A program made the position numbers and the translations under genes. A stretch of 64,000 bases of DNA, taken from contig JAVTVJ010000076.1 of the NCBI GenBank assembly GCA_034509425.1, positions 6,572,001-6,636,000 of the forward strand. The letters are read 5' to 3'. Within the stretch, counting starts at the first letter, position 1; each line of letters opens with the position of its first letter. The notes below the pieces were generated by a model. It was given only the letters and a program-made list of their open reading frames with translations. It was not told the origin of the DNA and did not search any database. The DNA is from Eopsaltria australis (lineage: Eukaryota > Chordata > Aves > Passeriformes > Petroicidae). Shown piece by piece: positions 25,001-37,000 of the stretch.

Positions 25001-28000
25001 TATGAAGTTTTGTTTGTTCTTGTCTTGTTCCGGGGGATTTCTTTGGTTCCCTAAAAGAGGATTTCTTCTGGACATCTTTTCCTGAGAATCTGTTAAGTCT
25101 ACACAAGATGTTCTAAATCCATATAAACCTTGTCCTGCTTATTATAAATCTAAGAGTGAACAACATTTTTCACATTTGCATAACAAGCTGTAATTGAATC
25201 ACAGCTATGAAAACTACACTTCCATGTTTGTATGTTCTGGTTACAAATTAGACAGGATTAAATAATCCCTCTGCCCAGTGTATACCAGGCCAGAAATTAA
25301 ATCTGTTACTAGAATTTAGGCACAGTAAAATTTGCTTTAAAGCCAAAATGCTGCCAACCCAATTCTCCCAGGGGATTATGGTGACAAAAACTCAGGCATT
25401 TCTTGGTGCTTATTGTTAACAACTTAGTTGTTTTCAAGACTATTAAGAAACCACAGTCATATTCTTCACTTGACTTACACCTTCATGTCACTTTTCCACT
25501 CCACTCATCTCTACCCCACCTCTCACTGACACCTTCTGTCCTGAAGTGTATTCCACTCATTTTGATTCAGCTGCAACTTATTTGGAAAACATGTAAGGTT
25601 CAATTATTCGGTATTTTTCAGTTTCATCTGTAAAGGATTTTTTTTATTACTGTGGTCATCTGAGTGGACCTCATCTCAATCGATTAATCTGAGTAAATGT
25701 TCACATATGAAATCACTTCTACCACTGTGCAAAGCTGGGTTCTGAGAAACCTGTTACTTGCTTGACATTAATATTTTAGGGGCAACGGACAACTGAAGGA
25801 GAGATCGTGTAAGAAATGAACACATGCCAGGTATTTGTCTAATTTCAAAATTACAGGACAATATTTAGTTAGATGACGGTTTTCCTGGGATAATAAAATA
25901 TGTATTTGAAAATGTATTTGCTACAGTTCAGTCTTTAGGTTCATCAAGATTTGAACTAATTGCCTTCAATATGTGAGCATTGCAGTTATACCAAATGCAT
26001 GTACTAGAGAAGTACCCAAAACCCCCACCAAGGTAAAATCACCACTCAATTGGTTGCTTGATATTCAGTATATTTTCTATTATTACTGTCATTATAACCA
26101 GAAAAGCAAATAACAAAACAAAGAAGCAAACAAAATACTCAGAAAAAAAACAGGATATTTGTAGTATAGTCATTAGAGCACAAGTTTGAAATAAAGGTTG
26201 CTATTAGCATTTCTTACAAAAATATGAACTTATGGGAACTTTCTGGCAATTGCCACACCTTCAAAAGGCTTCCACCAATGTTCAGTTTCCTATGCATGTT
26301 TACTTTTCACTGTTTCTTGAAAGTGCACATTGAGGGTCAGTCTCAATGTATTGGCTCATGACCAGCTTGAGTGAGAAAATAAAGAGACAATTTTATCTGT
26401 CTCTTAAATGTTCCAGACTCTTGTAGGATGGCATTTTTCTTAACTTCCATCAAAATCCACTTACATTAGCAAAGGTGCGAGTCCTAAAGCGAGCAGGCAA
26501 ACACAGTTTTAAGTCCTGTAATGACTACTGCTATACTGGGAGGTTTTTAATCTAAACAGTGATGGAAGAACACGCACAGTATCTTTACAAACTGCACTAT
26601 TAACTTAACTCACTGACATGCTGTAAGTCACTTACAATCACTCAAATTCATGCGTTGCAGAGACTTTGTAGATGTACAAAATATGGAAAACATAGTTTTA
26701 TCTGCACCTGGGCTACCAGATACAGCAATCAGTTATTTGGGTAAGTGCATCTGTGCCGAACTCCTGCCATCCTGCACAGAAGCAAAGGACTTGTTTGCAA
26801 ACTCTCAGTTCTTTCTATCTGCAAAGAAGAGTAGTATCTCAACTCTTTTTTTTCTCTCCCAAATGTGATTCTGCCTCTCTGTATCTCTCTTAACTGCCAA
26901 CGCTTCTGTATAAAACCATCAACCTTTGCAGAACGCATCATGGTGTTTTATTTAGTCTAGTTTTAGACTTTCATCTAAAGCTTGCAGATACCTATTGCTC
27001 CTTTTCGCAAATTATTTTACCGCCAAAGGTCTCCTAGTATCGACTTTGTGCTTCCTGAAGGCTAGCGTCAAGGTTTTGCTCAATAATTTTCTAACAGTAT
27101 GATTGAAGTCTTACAAACTTTTGAAAAAGCACCAATTAAATCAATAGACAAAAAAAAACCCGAACCAAAACAACTCAAAGACCACAATGGAATTGTGGAA
27201 GCTGACAATAAACATGGGTTTAAAATGTAAAAAATGGAAAGTAAGTTCACCTGTATACCTAAGCTAAACATAATGGTGCAGATGTAGCTTTTGAGAAAAA
27301 TATGATTTCTGGAAGCTAAGACAATAGACTAGGCTAGTCCTTAGCTTGTGATAAACCTGACTTGTCAGAGCAAAACCAAGATAATCCTTACCCTGTACAT
27401 GCTCTGACAAGACAGGTTTTCCACGGCTAGGCAGTCTGGCCTAGTTCATCTGTGGTAAAATAGGAAGTACAATATTATCGCATTTAGCTCAGATCTAAAT
27501 GTAACACTCCTATTTACACTGTTTCAAAGTGCAAAACAGCAAATGTGGGTTGAATTTACCTCTCAGTATGTGGGGTTTTTTGGCCTTGAAGAACTAGGAA
27601 TCTGTGCTACACAGTGTCCATGTTCCTATGTGCCATTACATGCTATTAGTCTCCAAGATTCCACACACTTCAGAAAATGTTGTTGGGTTTTTTTTTAATT
27701 TAATACTGATTTTATTTCTGTGGGTTTTCTCTAAAAATAGAAAAAGTCCCTAAAGTGAGACTTCTGACTCTAACTACTTATCCAAAACCCACATCCCCCA
27801 TGGACTTTACAGTGCATAATCTTTTAATAAAGATTTACATTTCCCTCTTTGCCCATTGAAGTGAAATTCTCACTTCCAATTCTTAAGCAGAAGTCGTGAC
27901 TTCAATTCTGTAGACTATACTGGTATAAAGAAAGACCTGCTACTGGTGCAAGTCTGCTTCACAGTAAAGAATTAAAGATTCAGTGGACCAAAGAGAAAAA

Positions 28001-31000
28001 GGAATGGAAAGCAGAGGAACTTGCAAATATGTTCCATCCTGGAATCTAACTGAAATAATGTGGAATTTCTTTCTTCATAATAATGTATTTCATAGTGAAA
28101 GCAATGAAAATGATTGTTTATAACACCCTTGACTCTTTCCTCCTCTTGTATACTGATCTCAAAATCTTCCTGCCTTTTCCTATGAATCCTGAAACTCTAC
28201 TGTCTTTTTCCTTTCAAAATCACTTAATCGCTTCTCCAAAGAGCAACCCCGAAAGAGAGAATACTTTTAAAATTATATCAGCAAAACAGAACAATTAAAT
28301 ATAGCTATCTTGTTTTCACTCACTTCTAGACAAAAGTAACAATCCTGGTTTTTAATCTTTTTTTACATTTCCCTGTCTCTTCCATCATTTCCAATGAAAA
28401 AAAGAAAGAAAACAAAATGAAAACCACAGAAAAACAAAATGAAACAAGATTAAGTCATAATTCATGAAAGCTATAATGAACTGCAAAATTAGGTATACTG
28501 TTTCATATTGATTTTCAGTTGGTTTGCCTAGACTGTTCGCCACAGCAACGCCTTGAAATATATAAAGTCTCGAATTCTAAATATGGGAACTGACAACAGT
28601 AAAAACTTTCCACAGCTAATACCCTTTCAGGAAGATATGGTAGCTTCTGCAAGTCACTATTTCCAGTTCTTTTTATGGCATTGTGTCACAATTGTTCCTT
28701 GGTCATCATTTTGAAGCAATTAACTACATCAGTGATATAAATATGTAAAATTATGGAAGTGTCAGCATTTTTATCAATAGGGGGTATATTTCTTACAAAT
28801 ACAAAACACGGGATTTGGACACAAAAACCTACTTGAAAAACACACCAACTATTTCAGAGGTGTACAGCACTAAAGTGTCAGTCACTATGCTTTTGATCCC
28901 TGAGTGTTATATTCCTCTATCAAGACAAGACTCTTTATGTTTGCATTTTAGTCATCCTATCATTCTGATTTAAGTGGAATTATCATGGCTCATTGCCATG
29001 GTAAGTTTTTTCATATACATTTTCCTGATATTCCTTGACTTGCCCTACAACTGAACCAGTGGGACAGGGTCATTAACTATATGAGCAATAAAGGTGGAAA
29101 AACCCAGAAACATTAGTAGCAGAAAAGAGCAATGTGCAATTCAGATATTGCTGTCTCTTGACTGAAACACCTTCTATTAATTTGATTCTATTTGATTAAT
29201 TAGATTCTAAAGTGTAGACATTTATCAAAACATCACTAGTGGCACATGATGACTACTGTGGAACAAATACACAAATTCAGGTGATGGACACCATCAAACC
29301 TAAATCTTTAGCAGAGAACAGTTTTTCCAGAAATACTTACACTTCATATCTTATGTCATATAATTTATAAATATTTTCATAATTAAAATAAGTATGATTT
29401 TTATATGTCAAATATAATAATGTCTATAATACCATATCTATAAAATTAAGAAATATGAAATTAGTATTTTATATGCTTATTATGTTTCTTTTATGTCTAC
29501 AGAACTTTATTAACTACCTTGGTGATATGGGTAGGATTCATATCACCAAATGCAGACAGTGTACATGGTCACCTGACACTCCTTTACACTCAAAGCTAAG
29601 GAATAGTTACTGTTAGAGTACTGCTATTTTCATCACAAGTACAAATCAGAAATAAGTCAGTGAATTTCTTCCTAAAATTGCTTGTTTCTCTCCATTCACT
29701 GTAAAATGAACTGAAGATAAGCAGTTCAGGTTGCTCACACTGTGCACATGGGAAGTTAGAACAGAGTATTAGCAACCCTGAGCTTTCTCTTGTTAGTGCT
29801 CTTTAAAGCAGGCAGTTTTACACTACCTGAAATAGCTTCTAATCCACCTGAAAAGATGTTTAAGATAATATACAAAACTGTTTCTAAAACACTACATAAA
29901 AGTTAAACCAAAAATTTTAGTAACTGACATTTCTGCAGCTGATTATGTACTAAGCCATGTCTATTAGGAAAACAGTAGTGAAGTCACAGTTAGAGCAGTA
30001 GGAAGCCCAGCATTAGCACAAGAGTCAAAGTACCGGAACAAATGCCACCTCAGCCACTGTTGTGTCTCACATAAATCAATTCATCAAATTGCTGTTTGTC
30101 AAACTGCTGGACAAAAAGTACTTTTGAAGTCAGAAGTATGATGAAGATATATAATTATGTATCAATGCAGATTTTCTTTTTTTCATTTTCATGTTGTAAA
30201 TTCTTTGAACTCACAACAGTGACATTTTCTATTTTTATTTTAGGCTCCTCAATAAAGCAATTTTGTACATTTGAATTTGAAAATACACTTAGCTTACAGT
30301 ACTTTAACACATTTTGGCCATGTGCAAAATAAAATAACTTCAATAACATCAAATCTGTTCTATTGAGTGAAAAGCATTTTTATCCCTCAATTTGCCATGT
30401 GTATGCTTTGTGTGTTTGCATGTTTTCTACTTCATGAAAATTTCATCACCATCAGGTTTACACTACATGCTGTATCAAAATCTGATCCCAAGATCCAGAC
30501 TGGAATGTTGGATTAAAAATTAGAAAATCCTTCAGAGTTAGGAGAAAAAGTAGCTTTTAATACCTGCTTCATCAATTCTACAGCTAAAAGGGTGTCTACA
30601 GTATTCTTTTTCTCTGTTATAAAAGAGGGTTTTCTTCTAGTTTCTACCAGCGGCTGGCATTTTTTAAGTACTTGTTGCGCTGTACCATTTTAGATTCTGT
30701 AGCTATGGAAAACACAACCGTTTAGACCAGCAATTTTCCTTATGCACAGTATTGCACTACGTACACAGTGAATCACAATGCCATCACAAAACTGCCTATC
30801 ATAACACTGATAAGGTCAGATAAACTTTATCAGAAAGTTTGGCTGAAGTCGTGATCAGCCTTCTTATTGAGTAGGTGCAGCTCATCATCAAAACTCCATG
30901 GAACTTCTCCATATACAGACAGTAAAAACTCTCATGGAAATCCTACTTTCTGCCAGTTTACCAAATTCAGGCCTCAGAAAGAAGTTCACACTTGATCAGT

Positions 31001-34000
31001 GAAATGTTATCTGCTATGTACACTTGAGCTTGTTCCCTGATGCCATTGTCTGCAGAGAGTGGCTACCCTGACCTTAAAGCACTTACTAAAACCAGACAAA
31101 TGTTACACAATCATTCGATCAAGTTTGTAACACATTCCCAAGTATTTAAACCAGCAGTCAGTTTCTGACTGATCTGCTGTAATATCATGTATTCATGCTG
31201 GTCTCAGACTCTTTGGGTTTGGGCAACTACTTTTCCTTTGATACCAATAATATAAACAAAGTGTAAATATAAGTGCAGAACAAAAATAAGAAATGATACT
31301 TTATTATAGGAAAAACAGCACTTGTTTTTCAGGATTTAGTTAATTTAAAGTTTTCATTAGTAAAACTACTGCAAAGGAGACACTTTGAGCAAGAAGGCAA
31401 AAATGCAGGCTACCAAGACATCCTGTGTTAGCAAAAGTGTAACTCCAGAATCCCAAAACTCTTAACACTGGGTTCCTGTCTGGAGACAGACATTTTACAG
31501 TGATGTTCTACAAACATTTTGATCATAGTTGCTTTGCATGCTTTTACATGAAGGAATCTTTATAAGATATCACTAATGATTGTTTGGCAGTTTAGTCCTA
31601 GAAAAGGAAAAGTTAATTTCTTGATCTTCATTCTCCTCATGCCCTGTTAGAAATATTCTCCTCTATATTTTGTTATCATGAATGAGATATGTTGGTAGCA
31701 TTTGAACAATGCCTGGTCATCAAGAGCAAAATTACCTTGTAGACACAGTAATTCAACATATTTCAAAGCAGTTTGAAAATTATTTCTGATTTTTTTTTTT
31801 ATGTCTGTCTCCAAAATGCTCGTCACTCTCAGCTCACTGACAGGAACTGCACTACCCCATCAGAACAGTAAATCCAATTTTGTCTTTTCAAATTTCTTTA
31901 CTGAATATAAATAGTAATAACTTTCATTGTTTTCCTTACACTCAAAGGAGATCTTTCAAGCATTTTAAAAAAGCCTCGTCATTTTTTGTACATTAAGTAA
32001 ATCTACAGACTAGTAGTTACTTGTAAGGGTCCAACAGAAAACCTCTAAATGCAAACAAATGTTTCCTGGAAAAAAAAACCTTTTTCTCCTCCTCATTTGC
32101 AGTACTAACTTTTTGAAGTATCTGCTATACTACAGGTTCCCAAAGAAAGGACTTGCATTTTTGTTTAACCTACTTCAAGAGAGTGCCTAGAGAAAAATAT
32201 GTTTATTGTATTAACACCAACATTTTCTTCATATATAGAGCCACATATGGGGAAGAACCCAAGAACCCAAACCAAGAACCAAGAACCCTAACAGAAAGTA
32301 TCTACAAAATCATATATATTTTAGAATTCAGTGCCAAGATACATTCTATGCAATCTTTGTGACCCTCACATAACTGTGAGCCTTCATTAAGTTGTGTGTG
32401 TATATAATAGTTACATTCAAATGTGTGATTAAATCATAATTAGTATATACAGTTTTAAATTATTGTTCCATCTGAATATTTTAAATAATCTCAGGTTTTA
32501 TTTCAGAAAGATTGGATATGAAAAAAAAATTAGTTTTCTGGATGACATAGCAGTCTATTTTAGTCAAATGGAAGTGTTTAACCAATAAAGTATTGTCCTC
32601 ACACCTGGGAAGGTAAAATAAATGGTGTATGAATAGAACAATTTCTGTGAAAAAAATTACAAAAAATACATTGGCTGTTTGATTTCAAACAGCAAATGCA
32701 TCTCGGACTACAGAAATAATTAAACTAGAACATGGGCCATTTTCCAACAAATGCAATGCTACTATATTAAGTATTTTTTATCTATGCACAAAACCTTGTA
32801 ACATACAAAAAAAACTCAAGATAGATAAAATCCATGAAATAGCAAAATCCAGCTATTTCCAATCATGTTTTATTTTCTCATGAAGATCAGTAATGTATGG
32901 AAATTACATGAAAAATAGAGTTTTGACTGGGAATTTTTAGTCACAAAACTTAACATCTTATTTGCATGAATTATTATTAAAAAATCCACGTGTCAATAGT
33001 AGCACTAAAAATTTAAAAAGGTAAATAATGCCTTTACACTCAGAGAAATGATGGACAGGGGGAAATTTCATGGAAGAAATATGTATCAAACATACAATTG
33101 CTAATGTGAATTTTAAACATTATTTTCTATTGCATTTAAAATACAAACACTCCGTTTCTTCTTTCAGAGGAGCAATTTCCCACCATTATTTCTGACATGA
33201 AATTTTAAAAAAAAGTACTTAAGTATCCATTAGTAAATGGGATTATTTCAGTGCTGGTAATTATACAGTATACTGCAATGAAAATAGTAAGTCCATCAGT
33301 CCATCTCTAAGGAACTCCCTGTAGTTTTGCACTTTCTACACTAAAACAGGTCACTGTTTTTATTCATTTTGTCAATGCCCACAGTGCTCATGCCTAACAT
33401 TTCTTCCTATCAGATTCAATAACCTGTATCTTTTCTGATTACAGTCAGGTTTCTGACGTAGTTGTACATTCTTTGAAAATCCTTACTAAAAAACCTGAAC
33501 ACATTTCTTCATCAGAGTCTCATTCTGTGGAACTATTTAAAAATTAAATTCATGAAGTTGCTATTTAAAACATAAGACTTTTGTTAATGTAACTGCATTG
33601 ACCTCTCATTTATCTCTATATACGTCTATATTCTTAACCTGGTAAGACTCTGCAAAAACAGACTTTGAATAACCTGTGAAAACAACTTTCAGATGTTCCT
33701 TGTATCAAGTTATATCCCTTCTTAACATTTTTCTTTAAAATACTTCTGCTGGACAGTAATATGATGCTTTTAAGCAGGTTTGCCTACTTCAGACAGAACT
33801 GCATACTAAATTTAAAAAGAGATGAAATCTAAAATTGACAGAATCAAATTCAAAGAAAAAATTACAATATTATTATATAGGTAAAAATAAAAAATAAAAT
33901 TTATTTTAAAATACAGCACTCATAAATTACACTACACTCAGTATTAACACTTCAGTTCCCTGACTTTCTTTTAAAGTATTTGGCTGATTTAGCAAAACAG

Positions 34001-37000
34001 AGCAAAAAGAGTGAAGCCAAACCAAGAGACCAGCTAGCAGAGTCCGTGGAACTTAAATGCATTTTTGCAAGCGACTTAAGAGCTTTGCAGCCTAACACTA
34101 AGGTTTCTAGTAGCTTTCCCATAAAACCCATTGAACACATTAGAGAAAACATGGCACTGGCTCAAAACTTCACTCAACCCTCTAAGCCCACTTTGTAAAT
34201 ATTTAATGTTAAAGGAAGAACATGAGCATTCTCTTAAAACAGAAAGTAATAGCACAATGAAACAAAAAAATCCAATTATATTATTTTGCTAAGCTTTTAC
34301 TTTTCCACTATTCCCCTTTCTATTTGGAGAGAGAAAAACTCTAAAAAGCTGAAAAAAACTATGTATCACAGCAAAAAACTACAGGATGCAGGTTTTTTAT
34401 TTTAAGGAATCCTATCCATTTGAACAATGGTTTTGTTAAATGTATGAGACAGAAGTTTGAATATCCTACTTCTGACAGGACCAGATAAAAATAAAAAAAA
34501 AGGCCACAAAGCCTGAAAAGTAGAAGGATTTGTTTTACTGCTTTGTCTGTTGAACTATATAAAACAGTCTGCTCTTGTATTTGTGTTTAAAATCTCAGTG
34601 GACAAGGTGTACAATATAATAAAAAATAAATAAACATAGGTATTGCTACTGTTTCATAAAACTTGCAGCTTGACTTTGCAATTTAATGACTATTTGGAAC
34701 AAGTCAAACACATTTATTGTTATTATGACTTGAAAGAGTTCAGTGAAATTTTAAATACTTCCATAACTCCCAGGAAGCCAAAACTCTGCAACTTGAAAGG
34801 AAGAAAAATGTCACAACTTCAAAAAGTGAACAATGACAAAATAAATTCTTATCTGCCTATCATTGGTTCATACCCACAATATTTTCCTCTGAACACCATT
34901 TATACTTTTTAAAACAAGTTGTGTAATTGATCAAATTTTTAATTCTACCTACCTGAAAAGATTAACTGATAAGCAGTAAATAACAAATAGCAAAAAAGTA
35001 AAGTAAAACAAATAATACTAGAAAATTCAATTAAGGTAGAAGTTTGTCAATGTTCACTGTAATATTTAAACAGCTGACAAAACAAAAAAAAATTTACTAC
35101 AGTGATAATACTTATAAAGATGAGCAATAAATAAACAGTGTGTCCTAGCAGTGCCTAGAAGACATATTTCAGATAATTAGGAACAATGGCATCGTATGGT
35201 ACCTTCCATTGCCCTTTTAAAGAAGACTTTACAACTTCCACAGGTAAGTACTCCATAGTGGCAACCTGAAGCCTCATCACCGCAGATGAGACAAATCTTC
35301 TGGGGTAGTGATTCGAAACTGAACTGAGAACTTTGGCTGCTTTCCGTATCTGGCCTTGAAAAGAAAAAGAATTAAAAGAAATGAATGATCTAGCTCTGCA
35401 CAGTTAACTACTTACCTGTATTAATGAGTTTTATATTTAGAACTTCATTTTAAAATTTGTTATCAAGATATAGGACGACAGGGAAAAACTAAAGTATGAC
35501 TGCCTTTCTGCCTAATGGTTTGTCTCTACTAAGGTACTACAAGAAAGCAGTGCAAAAAAAGTATAAAGTTGTATTTTAATCCATTTAGGAAAAAAGATAC
35601 CATCTAGACACTCTTTGTTAAAATGTTCATTCTTCCTCAGATCAACAACTCTTGTAACTGGAGTTATAGTGATGATTTTTTTCCTGTACAGAGACAGGAT
35701 CAGATAGATGTCAATTGAATTTCAAAGGCCTATTTCATATGGGAAATATGAAATTTCATTTCAACCAGAAAAGTCTTTAATAATCAGCTTTTCACCCCCC
35801 ATTCAGCTAAAGCATTCTCAGCAGTAACTAACTCTGATGGGGATATCAAGGATATTTCCAATTTGTCTCCAAGAAAAGGCAGACTAATCTAGGTAGCCAC
35901 TGTATTTGCTAAAAGAAAGGATTTCCATTGGAACTGTAATATTGCATGCACCTTTTGTTGCATCTGTTTCTAGGTAATGCATATCTTGGCATGATAGTAC
36001 TCCATTTCATTCTAGCAAATCAATATACAAGCGTTTCAGTTTTCTTTTTCGTGTGAAATCAACAGCTTTCTGTGGTTTGGTTTTGTTGGGTTTTTTTGGT
36101 TTTTTTTAAAGCCGGAACACTATTTTGGAAAATATTTAGGTGTTGATGAATATCGCTGCCAGTAGGGCAATCCAGAGAACCTGCATGGCCTCCCTGGGCC
36201 GGGCAGTGTCTCGGACATCGGGTGGCCCTGCAGTCCCGTAGCGGTAACAAACCAACATCTGGGATACTACGGTACCCAAAGCCGCGAGGTGCCAGCTGTG
36301 GAGCCGGGACACTGTGGCGTGCTCGGGGAGCGCAGGGAATGCGAACGGGGCTCCAGGCACTGCCTAAAAGCCCAAAATGGCCCTCGCCGAGAGAAACTTC
36401 ACCCGTCCTTTCCTCGGCACCCCTTAATATTCCCCCAGGGCGCCCACGGCCCGGCACGGCCGCCCCTCCGCAGGAGGAGGAGGAGGAGGAGGTGCGGAGC
36501 TGTCCCGCAGCGCAGCGCGAACCCCGGTGCCGTCCCTCACGGACCCCCGCCGCCCCCACCTTACCGCGCGTAGCCGAGGTACGGCGGGCAGAGCTGGGGC
36601 AGGCCCTCCTTGAGCACGGCGGCCGGGAAGCCCAGCGGCTGGTGCCCGTTCAGCCCCAGCGCCGGGTAGAGCCCCGGCGGCGCGGCCGAGGTGGAGGGCA
36701 GGCTGTCGGGCGGCGCCGCGGGCCCGTAGGCGCCGGCCAGCAGGGTGGGCTCCGCCTTGTAGAGGACGCACTCGAGCGAGGGCTCCTGCCCAGCCCGCGG
36801 AGCCTGCGGGTACTCGTGGCAGCCCGCCGCGGGGGTGGCCCTGCCGCCCGGGTAGCGGGCGGCGAGGCCGAGACCCTCCTCCTTGATCTTCATGACGGGC
36901 TGGATGTCGCCGTAGGCGAAGGGCACGTCCTTGGCGTCGGGCGGCGGGAAGGCGAAGGCCGGCAGGTCCGGGGCGGGGGGCGAGCAGCGCGGCACCGCGC

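Larger units (their letters stand above)
23661..35202 (-). other. PGR intron 2 (largest intron)
   Basis: 11,542 bp separating the two zinc-finger exons. AT-rich, and I recognise no CR1 copy in it. It contains the long imperfect hairpin at 27327-27447, an AT-rich block around 29341-29492, an 11-bp perfect inverted repeat at 29519-29549 and a short CCAAGAA-type repeat at 32253-32289. Open frames here are short and look like chance. Confidence 0.9.

Noticed and set aside
30155..30352. 65- and 78-codon overlapping frames in intron 2
   Set aside because: AT-rich intron, no conserved motif, both strands open by chance.
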